Translations under genes and position numbers: made by a program
Origin: Deltaproteobacteria bacterium
Lineage (GTDB): Bacteria; Desulfobacterota; Binatia; UBA9968; JAJDTQ01
Length of the DNA stretch: 64,000 bases
Assembly (NCBI GenBank): GCA_028818755.1
Contig: JAPPNF010000167.1
Coordinates: 1-64,000, forward strand
Direction of reading: 5' to 3'
In this document: one piece after another, positions 16,969 to 26,155 of the stretch
Numbering within the stretch: position 1 is the first letter of the stretch
Layout: every line of letters begins with the position of its first letter
Notes under the pieces: model-generated
Told to the model about the DNA's origin: nothing
Databases searched by the model: none
The model's input: only the letters and a program-made list of their open reading frames with translations

Positions 16969-17904
16969 GTGGCCGAGCTAGCGGGATGCATGGCCATGTC
17001 TCACGGGCCGCAGTTGATGATGGCGCCTCATCGCTGGCATCTGCTCATGGCGAAGGACCGGCGGGAGCACGGCGCGGCTTCCGGAGGGGGCGCTGACGGC
17101 GACCCGGACGAGATCAGGTGGTCCAAGTGGCGGCGCTGCATGGAGGCCATCGACGAGCTGCGCGTGAAGCTTCACGAATGGTCGCCCGATGCATTGATCC
17201 TGGTCGGAGACGACCAGCACGAGAACCTGCTCGATGACGCCATGCCCCCGTTCACCGTGTACGTGGGCGCCGAGGCCGAGGCGAGCGTGAGCCTGCGCTA
17301 CTTGAACGAGTCCCCGGCTACCAACCGGTCTCGCTACGAGGTGCCGCAGCGGCTGGGGGAGACCCTGGTTGAAGGGCTCATGGAACAGGGCTTCGACGTG
17401 GCCTACTCCCGGAACCTCAGGCATCCGGGAGGCCTGGGCCACGCCTTCGCGCGCCCGCTCAAGTTCCTGGCCTCGGACGGCCAGATCCCGGTCCTGCCGG
17501 TGATGGTGAACACCTACTACCCGCCGGCGCCCTCGGCCCGGCGTTGTGTCGAGTTCGGCAGGGCGCTTCGCAGGGCGCTGGCCGCCAACGGCGAGGTGGA
17601 GAAGGTGGCGGTGCTGGCCTCGGGCGGCCTCAGCCACACGAAGATCGACGAGGAACTGGACCGCAAGGTGATCGGCGCGCTGGAGGCCGCCGACCTGGAC
17701 AGCCTCGGAAACATCCCCGGCGAGGTGCTGGTACGGGGCACGTCGGAGATCCGCTGCTGGATGGTGGTGGCGGCACTGGCGGAAAGGCCGGCCAGGATGA
17801 TCGACTACCAGCCCCTTTACCGGTCGGCGGGCAACGTGGGCTGCGCCATGGGCTTCGCGGTATGGGAGCAACCGGGTTACCCTGAAGGAGTGCGATCGCC
17901 ATGA
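16969..17904 (+). CDS. Class III extradiol ring-cleavage dioxygenase, LigB-like
   Basis: A 311-residue non-haem iron dioxygenase of the LigB superfamily, which cleaves catechol-type rings next to the hydroxyls. With the GTG at 16969 as residue 1, the first iron ligand is His12 (AMSHGPQ), the same position as in Sphingobium LigB. A second His lies in LVGDDQHEN (residue 84). The acid-base His region is ASGGLSH near residue 217, and the third ligand is probably the Glu in GTSEIRCWM near residue 262. GGAGGG lies just upstream of the GTG. It overlaps the following Rieske gene by 4 bases, which argues for one operon. A separate LigA-type subunit is not seen. The exact ring substrate is unknown. Confidence 0.85.
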   Translation: MAELAGCMAMSHGPQLMMAPHRWHLLMAKDRREHGAASGGGADGDPDEIRWSKWRRCMEAIDELRVKLHEWSPDALILVGDDQHENLLDDAMPPFTVYVGAEAEASVSLRYLNESPATNRSRYEVPQRLGETLVEGLMEQGFDVAYSRNLRHPGGLGHAFARPLKFLASDGQIPVLPVMVNTYYPPAPSARRCVEFGRALRRALAANGEVEKVAVLASGGLSHTKIDEELDRKVIGALEAADLDSLGNIPGEVLVRGTSEIRCWMVVAALAERPARMIDYQPLYRSAGNVGCAMGFAVWEQPGYPEGVRSP

Positions 17905-19175
17905 TGACCGCGGAAGAGAACAGGCTGTTGACCTCCACGGAGCCGGGTACGGGCTGCGGCACGCTGCTGCGGCGCTACTGGCAGCCCGTGGCCTTGTCCG
18001 AGGAGCTAAAGCCCGGCGGCGCGCCCTTGCCGGTGCGCTTTTTCGGCGAGGACCTGGTGCTCTTTCGCGACGACCGGGGCCGGCCGGGCCTGCTGAACGT
18101 CCATTGCTGCCACCGGGGTGCCGACCTGAGCTACGGCCGGGTGGAGGACGGCGGGCTCCGCTGCATCTACCACGGCTGGCTCTACGACGTTGACGGCAAC
18201 TGCCTCGATCAGCCGGGCGAGCCCGAGGGGGGACCCCACCGGGATGCGGTGCGCCAGCCCGCCTATCCCTGCCAGGAACGCGTGGGGGTGATTTTCGCGT
18301 ATTTCGGCGGCGGCGAGCCGCCGCTGCTGCGCAACTTCGAGTTCCTCGCCGCCTCCCCGGAACACGTCTTCGTCAGCAAGATCTACCACGAGTGCAACTA
18401 CCTGCAGGCCAACGAGGGCAACATTGACCCGGTGCACCTGTCGTTCCTGCACCGGAACCTCCAGGAGAGCGACCGCGACAGGCAGCGCGTGGTTCGCGGC
18501 GGCAACTCCTCGCCCAACAGCCTCTTCGGCCGGGACATCGGCCCCACCATCGACGTCGAGCTCACCGAGTTCGGAGTGCGGATCTACACCACCCGGCGGA
18601 TGCCGGACGACAAGACCTATCTGCGGGTGTCCTACTTCGTCATGCCGAACTTCAGCGCGTTCCCGGGCCAGACCGGCGGCGACGGCTACTCGATCAACTG
18701 GCACGTGCCCGTCGACGATACCCACCACTGGAAGTTCGTCTTCGTCTACAGCCGCAGCAAGCCCATCAGTCGGGAGGTGGCGCTGAGGGACCGCTCGGAG
18801 ATGACCGCCGACTACCGGCTCATCCGCAGCAAGGCCAACCGCTACATGCAGGACCGGGACATGATGCGGGACAAATCCTTCAGCGGCATCGGCTTCAACT
18901 TCCAGGCCCAGGACCTCTGCGTCACCGAAGGCGAGGGGCCGGTCCAGGACCGCACCCGGGAGCACCTGGTGACCTCCGACAAGGCCATCGTGGCCGCGCG
19001 CAAGCTGATCCTGAGCGGCATCCGCGACGTGCAGGACGGCGGCGAAGCCCCCAGCGTCCGGCGCGATGCCGAGTCCAACCGCTTTCCGGAGATGGCGGTG
19101 CTTTCGGAGGTAGTGCCGGCGGACGTGCCCATCAAGGAGCATACCCGGCAACGGGTGGAGGAGATCGCCTACTAG
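17901..19175 (+). CDS. Rieske non-haem iron oxygenase, alpha subunit (phthalate dioxygenase type)
   Basis: A 424-residue oxygenase. The Rieske [2Fe-2S] ligands are Cys69-x-His71 and Cys88-x2-His91. The mononuclear iron site appears in NEGNIDPVHLSFLH near residues 172-185, with the D-x2-H-x4-H pattern and a third acid expected later in the catalytic domain. The opening RYWQPVALSEEL is typical of the single-component alpha3 phthalate/vanillate demethylase group. It uses O2 and electrons from a separate reductase, which is not encoded nearby. It is translationally coupled to the LigB-like gene (overlap ATGA) and converges on a second Rieske gene. It could hydroxylate or demethylate an aromatic acid whose product the LigB-like enzyme opens. 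Confidence 0.9.
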   Translation: MMTAEENRLLTSTEPGTGCGTLLRRYWQPVALSEELKPGGAPLPVRFFGEDLVLFRDDRGRPGLLNVHCCHRGADLSYGRVEDGGLRCIYHGWLYDVDGNCLDQPGEPEGGPHRDAVRQPAYPCQERVGVIFAYFGGGEPPLLRNFEFLAASPEHVFVSKIYHECNYLQANEGNIDPVHLSFLHRNLQESDRDRQRVVRGGNSSPNSLFGRDIGPTIDVELTEFGVRIYTTRRMPDDKTYLRVSYFVMPNFSAFPGQTGGDGYSINWHVPVDDTHHWKFVFVYSRSKPISREVALRDRSEMTADYRLIRSKANRYMQDRDMMRDKSFSGIGFNFQAQDLCVTEGEGPVQDRTREHLVTSDKAIVAARKLILSGIRDVQDGGEAPSVRRDAESNRFPEMAVLSEVVPADVPIKEHTRQRVEEIAY

Positions 19176-19191
19176 GCCGTGTGGGCGGTTT

Positions 19192-20451
19192 CTACGCCCG
19201 CCTGCCCGCCTTCCGGGCCGCCGCGGTCAGCAGCGCGTCCAGTTCATCCACGTACGGGCTGTTGGTGCCGGTGTTCATGTAGTGCACGGCGCCGGGTTGG
19301 TAGTCGGCCATGCTGCCGCGGTCTTCCATGGACAGGTTGATGCATTGATTCGCTTCCGGGTCGTGGAACGTGTTGATGGGGTCGCCGCCGTCCCGGACCA
19401 CCGCGATCTGCTCGTTCAGAAGCTGGCGGAACATGACGATGCCCCGGTCGGACTCGGTCAGCCGCTCGGCGGTGCGGTCGAGGCACTCCCCCTGTGACGC
19501 CCACACCATCAGGTCCTGGCCAGCCACGAAGTCCGGCAGGTCCTTGATGGGAACCTCGAAGGTCGGCACCGGGTCCTGCCTGGGGGCCCTGGCCTCCGGC
19601 CCCGGGAAATAGACCTGGTAGCCCAGGTGCCAGGTGTGGGTGTCGTCCACCGGGACGCGCATCTGGAATTCGGCGTAGCCGAGCTGGCCGATGCGGACGT
19701 AGTTGGGGAACACCAGCGGGTGGCCGACGCGCCATCCCTCCGCGTCCTCGGTCTCGCCCTCCAGCAGCCGGTACTTCTGGATGCCCACCGGCACCCGCTC
19801 GAAGCGGATCTTCACGTGGTGCCGGCCGACCCGGTTGAAGCGCGCGATCTGGCGCTCGTCCGTGCTCCCGAGCCGTTCCAGCACATACTGGCCGAAACGG
19901 CCGTGGAGGTGCTCGGTGTGGATGGTGTCCACCGCGTTCTCCTGGCACTGGAGCCAGTTGCAGGGCAGCAGGGTGGTGCCGATCTGCCGGAAGACGTTGT
20001 CGATGACGAAGAGGTCCCAGCGGGGCAGCAACGGCGCGGGGGCTGGCCCCAGATAGCCCCAGATCAACCCTCCCAGTTCCTCCACCGGGTAGGACTTGAG
20101 CCGCACGGTCTCCTTGAACTGGTGCTCGGGCGCCTCGCCGGGCTGCTCGATGCACTGCCCGGCGGTGTCGTACATCCAGCCGTGGTAGGGGCAGCGCAGG
20201 CCTTCCTCTTCCGGGATGCCGTGCCGGAGATCCACGCCCCGGTGGGCGCAGCGTTGGGCGACGAGGCCGAGCCGCCCTCGGCGATCCCGGAACAGCGTCA
20301 GCGATTCCCCGAGGATGCGCGTGCCCTTCACCGGGTTCCTTGCCAGTTCCTGGCTGGTGGCCACCGGGTGCCAGTAACGCCGCAGCAACTCGCCCATGGG
20401 CGTGCCGGGGCCCAACCGCGTCAGTCGTTCGTTCTCTTCGGCGCTCAACAT
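19192..20451 (-). CDS. Rieske non-haem iron oxygenase, alpha subunit
   Basis: A 419-residue oxygenase of the same group as its convergent neighbour. Rieske ligands are Cys68-x-His70 and Cys87-x2-His90. The catalytic iron motif is ENAVDTIHTEHLH near residue 167. The sequence is clearly distinct from the 17901 protein outside these motifs, so the two probably have different substrates rather than being recent duplicates. It starts at an ATG with RLGPGTPMGELLRRYWHPVATS, the shared N-terminal pattern. It lies 17 bases downstream of the Pht5-like gene on the same strand, suggesting a two-gene operon. No ferredoxin or reductase gene is close. Confidence 0.9.
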   Translation of the reverse strand: MLSAEENERLTRLGPGTPMGELLRRYWHPVATSQELARNPVKGTRILGESLTLFRDRRGRLGLVAQRCAHRGVDLRHGIPEEEGLRCPYHGWMYDTAGQCIEQPGEAPEHQFKETVRLKSYPVEELGGLIWGYLGPAPAPLLPRWDLFVIDNVFRQIGTTLLPCNWLQCQENAVDTIHTEHLHGRFGQYVLERLGSTDERQIARFNRVGRHHVKIRFERVPVGIQKYRLLEGETEDAEGWRVGHPLVFPNYVRIGQLGYAEFQMRVPVDDTHTWHLGYQVYFPGPEARAPRQDPVPTFEVPIKDLPDFVAGQDLMVWASQGECLDRTAERLTESDRGIVMFRQLLNEQIAVVRDGGDPINTFHDPEANQCINLSMEDRGSMADYQPGAVHYMNTGTNSPYVDELDALLTAAARKAGRRA

Positions 20452-20468
20452 GATCGTGCCGTCGCCCG

Positions 20469-21482
20469 CTACAGGTCTAGTGTGCTGGGCGCGAACAGAT
20501 CCTCCAGCTTGGCCTTTTCCCTGGTCAGTCCCTGCTCGTGCGAGTAGTCGATGATGGTTTCCAGCATCTCCCGGTTGTCGCGTATTCCATAAGGATAGGG
20601 GTCGTCACCGAATATCGACCGGGTCTTCGCCAGGTACTCCGGCCCGAACACCAACGCGGACGGGATGCTGGCGGCCAACCGCTCCCGCGCCACCTCCTTG
20701 GCGGCGACGAAGGCCTTGTAGAGATTGAACGCCAGCCATGGATGCTTGCGATGGATGTCGCCGCGGATGATGTAGGCGTGGTTGGCCGGGATGTAGCCGT
20801 GTTGCTCGAAGAACCGCTTGCCCTCGGCGATACGGTCGGGAAACAGCGGCCTGATCCTGCTCCAGTCCCCTTCGTGGGCGCGGATGCGGGTGGAGCGGTC
20901 GATGATGTTGCTGCCTTTCTGAAAGGCCCGATGCACAGCGGCCACGTCGATCTCGTTGGCCACCAGCATGGACGCCAGGCTCTTGTCGGGAGGGACCCGC
21001 TGGAAGGATATGCCGTCGGGCGGGGTGAACCCGGTGGCACCGCCGTGGCTCAGCTCGTCGCTGCGCTCCATGTACCAGTGGACGCCGTACTGCGACACGC
21101 CGAAGTCGTGCTCCAGTATGCCGCGCGTCCACAAGGCGGCGGTCTGCTGGTACTCGCCCACGCCTATGCGCTTGCCCGCGATGTCCTCCGGCCGGTCGAT
21201 ACCGGAGTCCGCGTGGTAGGAGAGCTGCGTGTGCATGAACCGCCGGGACGGGAACACCGGGATGGCCATCATGTCCATGCCGCGGGAACGGGCGATGAGA
21301 TACGACGACAGCGACATCTCCGACACCTCGAACTCCCCGAAGTTGAGCTGCCGCCAGAACGTCTCCGACGGGTCCGAGAGGGTTGGGATCAGCTCCACGC
21401 CCTCGGGCCGGACCCCTCCTTCGACGAGGGGCGCAACCCGCTCATTGGTCCCGGTTACGAAGCTCAGGGTCAGTCGTGCCAT
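20469..21482 (-). CDS. 4,5-dihydroxyphthalate decarboxylase (Pht5)-like protein, NMT1/THI5 fold
   Basis: A 337-residue protein with the periplasmic-binding-protein type II fold of the NMT1/THI5 superfamily. The N-terminus MARLTLSFVTGTNERVAPLVEGGV has no signal peptide or lipobox, so it should stay in the cytosol and act as an enzyme rather than an importer subunit. EMSLSSYLIARSRGMDMMAIPVFPSRRFMHTQ and the closing YPYGIRDNREMLETIIDYSHEQGLT are features shared with proteins annotated as 4,5-dihydroxyphthalate decarboxylase. It is followed by a Rieske gene on the same strand, which fits a phthalate-like sequence of steps. Decarboxylase activity is inference. An ABC-binding protein role is the alternative. 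Confidence 0.75.
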   Translation of the reverse strand: MARLTLSFVTGTNERVAPLVEGGVRPEGVELIPTLSDPSETFWRQLNFGEFEVSEMSLSSYLIARSRGMDMMAIPVFPSRRFMHTQLSYHADSGIDRPEDIAGKRIGVGEYQQTAALWTRGILEHDFGVSQYGVHWYMERSDELSHGGATGFTPPDGISFQRVPPDKSLASMLVANEIDVAAVHRAFQKGSNIIDRSTRIRAHEGDWSRIRPLFPDRIAEGKRFFEQHGYIPANHAYIIRGDIHRKHPWLAFNLYKAFVAAKEVARERLAASIPSALVFGPEYLAKTRSIFGDDPYPYGIRDNREMLETIIDYSHEQGLTREKAKLEDLFAPSTLDL

Positions 21483-21566
21483 GGCAGGGTCTTGCGATTC
21501 AGCGGTCCTTGTCTGTGTCGCTATCGCATGATATCGAATTGATGGCAAGCGTTGAAGGAGAATCCG

Positions 21567-21827
21567 GTGGCGACCATTAACGTACGACAGCTGGACGACG
21601 ACGTGGTTCATCGTCTCAAGGAACGCGCCGTCCGCAACAACCGTTCGCTGGAAGGCGAGGTGCGGAACATTCTGGAAGGTGCGGTCGAAGACGACTTCGC
21701 CGCGAAACGCGAATCTTTCCTGGCCTTGGCGGCGAGTTTGCGGCGGGAGACAGAGGGTCACCCGCAAACGCCTTCCGAGGTCCTGATCCGGGAAGATCGT
21801 GACAAGGGGCATCGCGTCATCTCATGA
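21567..21827 (+). CDS. Ribbon-helix-helix antitoxin (FitA/VapB-like)
   Basis: An 86-residue DNA-binding antitoxin. The N-terminal RHH domain reads ATINVRQLDDDVVHRLKERAVRNNRSLEGEVRNILEGAV, the pattern of FitA-type antitoxins. The acidic-basic C-terminal part would wrap the toxin. The GTG at 21567 has AAGGAG six bases upstream and is preferred over an upstream TTG at 21552 that overlaps that site. It overlaps the PIN toxin gene by 4 bases, the usual arrangement. It should repress its own promoter together with the toxin. Confidence 0.85.
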   Translation: MATINVRQLDDDVVHRLKERAVRNNRSLEGEVRNILEGAVEDDFAAKRESFLALAASLRRETEGHPQTPSEVLIREDRDKGHRVIS

Positions 21828-22255
21828 ATCTGGTGGTGGATGCCAGCGTGGCGGTCAAATGGCTGATCGCCGAGGACGAGTCGGAAGCGGCGCATCGAGT
21901 GGTGGCCAGCGGCGACGATCTGCACGCGCCGCGTCTGATGGCGTCGGAGATCGCCAACGCCTTGTGGCGCAAAGTCCGGCTGGGGGAGGTCGAGCGTGGG
22001 CGCGCCGGCGCATTGATGGCCGCGGTGCCGGAGATGCCCATTCGCTGGAGCGCGGACGAGACGGTTTGCGCGGATGCCGTTCGTCTCGCCTTGACCCTCG
22101 ACAGGCCGGTCTACGATTGCGTGTACCTGGCGCTGGCGCATCGCATCGGCGCCAGGATGGTGACCTCGGACCTGCGTTTCGCCAACGCGCTTGTGTCGAC
22201 CGAGCACGGCGATGTGGTAGTAACCCTGACGGACTATGCCCGGACCCGAGGCTGA
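21824..22255 (+). CDS. vapC: PIN-domain ribonuclease toxin (VapC family)
   Basis: A 143-residue toxin of the VapC group. The acidic metal-binding residues are in place: Asp6 in the opening VVDASVAVKW, Glu in LMASEIANAL near residue 42, Asp in VYDCVYLALA near residue 100, and Asp in MVTSDLRFA near residue 118. Such proteins cut tRNA or rRNA when released from the antitoxin. The ATG overlaps the antitoxin stop (ATGA). The pair sits between the Pht5-like gene and the cupin gene, in the middle of the catabolic block. Confidence 0.88.
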   Translation: MNLVVDASVAVKWLIAEDESEAAHRVVASGDDLHAPRLMASEIANALWRKVRLGEVERGRAGALMAAVPEMPIRWSADETVCADAVRLALTLDRPVYDCVYLALAHRIGARMVTSDLRFANALVSTEHGDVVVTLTDYARTRG

Positions 22256-22306
22256 CATGACGGCCAACGCGCCGCGGCGGCCAACGAAGCGAGTGTTCCC
22301 TCTACC

Positions 22307-23347
22307 ATGAGACCGCACCGGGAAAGGATCGATCTCGGTCCCACACCCTACGACCGGTTCGTGAAGGGTGAAGGGATCCCCGTGCTCACGGGCTACCATG
22401 TCCGCGACATCATGGAGGCGGAACTGGCGCCCTGGGCGCGTATGGGGGCGCGCGGGTGCTATCTCAACATGGCCGACCAGCAGGATACCGACGCCTACGT
22501 GTGCGAGATTGCGCCGGGGCGGCAGACGCTGCCGCAGCGGCACCTGTTCGAGGCCATCGTATACGTGGCCCGCGGCCAGGGGGCGACGTCGGTGTGGCAG
22601 GAAGGGGTGCCGAGCAAGACCTTCGAGTGGAGCGCCGGGGCCGCCTTCGCCATCCCGCTGAACGCTTCCTACCAGCACTTCAACGTCTCCGGCACCGAGC
22701 CCGTGCGGCTGATGGCCTCCACCACCTGTCCGCGCCTGCTCAACATGTTCCACAACGAGGAGTTCCTGTTCCGCAACCCGTTCGTGTTCCGGGACCGCTT
22801 CCGCGACGAGGACGACTACTTCCGCGCCAACCAGCGGCTGGCCACCCGCTGCTGGGAGACCAACCTGATCCCGGACGTCAACGAGTTCGCGCTGGACGAC
22901 TTTCCCATGAAGGGCAAGGGCGTGCGCATCATGCGCTTCACCCTGGCGGATACCACCTACGGCTGCCACATCCAGGAGTTCCCGGTGGGGAGCCGCAGCC
23001 ATTTCCACCGGCACGGGCCCGGCGCCATCCTCATCGTCACCGAGGGCGAGGGCTACGTCATGCTGTGGCGCGAGGGCGACGCCGAGCAGGGGGTCTACGA
23101 GATCCGCCCGGGCACCATCTACTCGCCCGGCGACCTCATGTACCACGGGCATTTCAACACCGGCCACACCACCATGCGCCACTTCGCCATCCGCGGACGG
23201 AGCCCCAAGTACACCAGCGACCGCTTTCCCAACCCGCTGTGGAACATGCTCATGATCGACGAGGAGCCCGCCGGCATCCACGACCGCTACCTCCGAGACC
23301 TCGAGCGCAACGGCGTCAACGCGGAGGTTTCGGTGGTGCGCGAATGA
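22307..23347 (+). CDS. Double-cupin domain protein (gentisate dioxygenase-like fold)
   Basis: A 346-residue protein with two cupin barrels. The first has LPQRHLFEAIVYVARGQGATSVW near residue 85. The second has GSRSHFHRHGPGAILIVTEGEGYVMLW near residue 230, with metal-binding His residues, and closes with IYSPGDLMYHGHFNTG. This layout resembles ring-cleaving bicupins such as gentisate or 1-hydroxy-2-naphthoate dioxygenases, but the specific motifs of those enzymes are not clear. It lies 122 bases upstream of the UbiD gene on the same strand and probably belongs to that operon. A metal-dependent dioxygenase or isomerase is plausible; the function is not proven by sequence. Confidence 0.72.
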   Translation: MRPHRERIDLGPTPYDRFVKGEGIPVLTGYHVRDIMEAELAPWARMGARGCYLNMADQQDTDAYVCEIAPGRQTLPQRHLFEAIVYVARGQGATSVWQEGVPSKTFEWSAGAAFAIPLNASYQHFNVSGTEPVRLMASTTCPRLLNMFHNEEFLFRNPFVFRDRFRDEDDYFRANQRLATRCWETNLIPDVNEFALDDFPMKGKGVRIMRFTLADTTYGCHIQEFPVGSRSHFHRHGPGAILIVTEGEGYVMLWREGDAEQGVYEIRPGTIYSPGDLMYHGHFNTGHTTMRHFAIRGRSPKYTSDRFPNPLWNMLMIDEEPAGIHDRYLRDLERNGVNAEVSVVRE

Positions 23348-23362
23348 CCACGGCAAACCAGG

Positions 23363-23456
23363 CAGCGCGATGCCCGGCACGGGCGGCTGGCGGTTGCCCG
23401 CTGTGAGCGGGCACGACGCGAGGACGAGGAACGCAGCCGACGGCAAAGGACACGGG
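23363..23456 (+). mobile_element. Degenerate copy of the MITE core
   Basis: The right half (ACGCGAGGA-GAGGAACGCAGCCGAC-GCAAAGGACA pattern) follows the core of the elements at 1-94 and 45424-45588 with scattered changes, and GGCAGCGCGATG resembles its left half. Terminal repeats are not recognisable. It fills the gap between the cupin and UbiD genes. Confidence 0.45.
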
Positions 23457-23469
23457 AAGCGAGGATCTG

Positions 23470-24930
23470 ATGGGATACTATCCGGTCTATGACGACCTGA
23501 GGGGCTTCATCGAGGAAGCCAAGAAAGTCAGCGAGTGGCGCGACGTGAACGGCGCCGACTGGGACCGCGAGATCGGCGCCATCGTCGAGGCGTCCGCCGA
23601 GTTGATCCCGCAGGCGCCGATGCTGATCTTCGACAACATCAAGGACTACCCGCGGGGCTACCGGCTGCTGAGCCTGCCCTACGCCTCCTACAAGCGCGTG
23701 GCCGTGGCGCTGGGGCTTCCCACCGACCTGCCCAAGCTGGAGCTGCTGCGGCTGGCGGCGCGCAAGGTGAAGTCGGCCCAGCCGCTGGCTCCCAAGGAAG
23801 TGGATTCCTCGCCGGTGATGGAGAACGTCTTCACCGGCGCCGACGTGAACCTGTTCAAGTTCCCGGCGCCGCGCTTCCACGAGCACGACGGCGGGCGCTA
23901 CCTCGGCACCGCCGACAGCCTGGTGAACGCCGACCCCGACAGCGATTACATCAACTCCGGCACCTACCGCATGCAGCTCCACGACCGCAATCTGCTGGGA
24001 TTGTGGATGAGCCCGGGCCAGCAGGGGCGGCTCATCTGCATGCGCTACTGGGAGCAGGGCAAGAGCTGTCCGGCGGTGGCCACCTTCGGACAGAACCCGC
24101 TGGTGTTCATGACCTCCTATTCGAAGCTGCCATGGGGGCGTTCCGAGCACGAGATGGTGGGCGGGCTCATGGGCCGGCCCATGGAGTTCATCCGCGGTCC
24201 GGTGACGGGGCTGCCGATCCCGGCCAGCGCCGAGATCGCCGTCGAGGGTGAGATCCCGCCGCCGTCGGAGGAGGCCCGGGAGGAAGGGCCGTTTGGCGAA
24301 TGGCCGGGGTACTACTCCGGGGGCACCATCGGCACCGGCGTGGACCAGCCCGTCATACGGGTCAAGGCGCTCTACCACCGCAACGATCCGATCCTGGAGG
24401 ACGCCGCGCCCATGTGGCCCGGCGCCATCAAGATGGACCTGCACCTGTCGTCGGGAGTGCTTTGGGACCAGCTCGAGGCCGCGGGCATCCAGGACATCAC
24501 CGGGGTGTACAGCCACACCTCGTTCATGGTGGTGGTGGCCATCAAGCAGCGCTACGCCGGGCATGCCAAGCAGGCGGGCATGGCCGCGCTGAGCGCCTCG
24601 GCGGCGGCGCGCAACGGCCGCTACGTGGTGGTGGTGGACGACGACATCGATCCCAGCAACCTGAAGGAGGTCATCTGGGCGATGATGACCCGGGTGGACC
24701 CCAAGACCAACATCGATCTGATCGACAGCGCCTGGAGCACGCCGCTGGACCCGCGCATGCCGCCGGACAAGCGGGAGTCGGGCGACCACACCAACAGCCG
24801 GGCGCTGATCTGCGCGGTGCGCCCGTTCGAGTGGCGCGACAAGTTCCCTCGGGTGAGCCGGTCGAGCCGCGAGTTGCGTGAGCAGGTCATCAAGAAGTTC
24901 GGGAACATCATCCCGTTCCCCGGGATCTGA
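23470..24930 (+). CDS. UbiD family decarboxylase
   Basis: A 486-residue protein matching the UbiD decarboxylase family (prenylated-FMN dependent). The N-terminal domain includes APMLIFDNIKDYPRGYRLLS near residue 50. The central segment TYRMQLHDRNLLGLWMSPGQQGRL and the following region carry cofactor contacts, and GEWPGYYSGG near residue 275 is a family hallmark. Family members add or remove CO2 on unsaturated and aromatic acids. A UbiX-type flavin prenyltransferase is not in the window, so the cofactor would come from elsewhere. It is followed two bases later by a Pht4-like dehydrogenase gene, indicating co-expression. The substrate is probably an aromatic carboxylate (inference). Confidence 0.88.
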   Translation: MGYYPVYDDLRGFIEEAKKVSEWRDVNGADWDREIGAIVEASAELIPQAPMLIFDNIKDYPRGYRLLSLPYASYKRVAVALGLPTDLPKLELLRLAARKVKSAQPLAPKEVDSSPVMENVFTGADVNLFKFPAPRFHEHDGGRYLGTADSLVNADPDSDYINSGTYRMQLHDRNLLGLWMSPGQQGRLICMRYWEQGKSCPAVATFGQNPLVFMTSYSKLPWGRSEHEMVGGLMGRPMEFIRGPVTGLPIPASAEIAVEGEIPPPSEEAREEGPFGEWPGYYSGGTIGTGVDQPVIRVKALYHRNDPILEDAAPMWPGAIKMDLHLSSGVLWDQLEAAGIQDITGVYSHTSFMVVVAIKQRYAGHAKQAGMAALSASAAARNGRYVVVVDDDIDPSNLKEVIWAMMTRVDPKTNIDLIDSAWSTPLDPRMPPDKRESGDHTNSRALICAVRPFEWRDKFPRVSRSSRELREQVIKKFGNIIPFPGI

Positions 24931-24932
24931 AC

Positions 24933-26117
24933 GTGTCGAAGGTCTTGCGCATGGGCATGGCCGGGCTGGGCGTGGCGAGCACCCAGATCCTTCCGGTGCT
25001 GCAGCAGGTGGAGCACATCGAGATCGCCGCGGCCACCGACATCCGCAAGGACGCCCTGGCCAAGTTCGCCCAGGAGTACGGCGCGGCCACGTTCGACGAC
25101 GTGAGCGCCATGTGCGCCAGCCCCGACGTGGACTTCGTCTACATCGCCACGCCCAACGAGTTGCACGCGGAGCACGTCATCACCGCCGCCAGCCACGGCA
25201 AGCACGCCATCGTGGAGAAGCCCATGGCCCTCTCCATCGAGCAGTGCGAGGCCATGAACCGCGCCGCCGAGGAGAACGGCACCGTGCTCCTGTGCGGCCA
25301 CACCCACAGCTTCGATCCACCCATCCGGAAGATCCGCGATATCGTCAAGAGCGGCGAGCTGGGGAAGCTCCGGATGCTTCATTCCTGGAACTTCAACGAG
25401 TTCATGTACCGCCCGCGCATGAGTCACGAGCTGGCCACCAGCCACGGCGTGGTGCTGAACCAGGGCCCGCACCACGTGGACATCGTCCGGCTCATCGGCG
25501 GCGGCATGCTCAGGAGCGTGCGCGCCACCACCGGCATCTGGGACCCCGCGCGCCCCCACGAGGGCAGCTACATCTGCTATCTGGAGTTCGAGGACGGCGT
25601 GCCGGCGACGCTGGTTTACAACGGCTACGGCTTCTTCGACACCGCCGAGTTGTTCGACTGGGTGGGGGAGGGCGGACAGCCCCGGGACCCGGAGCACAAC
25701 CTCAAGGTGCGCCGCCGGCTGCGGAGCATCGGCACCGCCGCCGAGGAGGAACAGCTCAAGGAAGAGATGCGCTACGGCAGCGCCCGGGAGGGGGAGTTCA
25801 GCCACGTCTGGCACGGTCCCCGGCGCCAGCCGTTCTTCGGCCTCACCCTCGTGTCCTGCGAGCGGGGCGACATCCGCCAGTCCCCGGACGGGCTCGTCAT
25901 CTACGGCGAGGACGGCCGCCGGGAGGTCGACCTCACGGTGGGGCGCCGGGGACGCGAGGCCGAGGTGGAGGAGCTCTACGAGGCCGTGGTACAAGGGCGG
26001 CCGGTCTTCCACGACGGCCGCTGGGGCGAGGCCACCCTGGAGGTCTGCCTCGCCATGCTCGAGTCGTCGGCCGAGAAGCACGAGGTGTTGTTGAAGCGGC
26101 AGGTGCCGTGCGATTGA
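24933..26117 (+). CDS. Gfo/Idh/MocA oxidoreductase, phthalate dihydrodiol dehydrogenase (Pht4)-like
   Basis: A 394-residue NAD(P)-dependent dehydrogenase. The Rossmann motif is MGMAGLGVAS at residues 7-16. IATPNELHAEHVITAASHGKHAIVEKPMAL carries the family EKP motif near residue 96. The C-terminal domain has LNQGPHHVDIVRLIGGG. It ends KRQVPCD, like its paralogue at 42561 (HQVPC), and both resemble Pht4, which oxidises cis-dihydrodiols of phthalate back to a diphenol. The start is a GTG two bases after the UbiD stop. It should act right after a Rieske dioxygenase. LigC-type semialdehyde dehydrogenation is an alternative within the same superfamily. Confidence 0.85.
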   Translation: MSKVLRMGMAGLGVASTQILPVLQQVEHIEIAAATDIRKDALAKFAQEYGAATFDDVSAMCASPDVDFVYIATPNELHAEHVITAASHGKHAIVEKPMALSIEQCEAMNRAAEENGTVLLCGHTHSFDPPIRKIRDIVKSGELGKLRMLHSWNFNEFMYRPRMSHELATSHGVVLNQGPHHVDIVRLIGGGMLRSVRATTGIWDPARPHEGSYICYLEFEDGVPATLVYNGYGFFDTAELFDWVGEGGQPRDPEHNLKVRRRLRSIGTAAEEEQLKEEMRYGSAREGEFSHVWHGPRRQPFFGLTLVSCERGDIRQSPDGLVIYGEDGRREVDLTVGRRGREAEVEELYEAVVQGRPVFHDGRWGEATLEVCLAMLESSAEKHEVLLKRQVPCD

Positions 26118-26155
26118 ACGTAGAGTCACAAGGGAATCAATCCAAGGAGGATGCA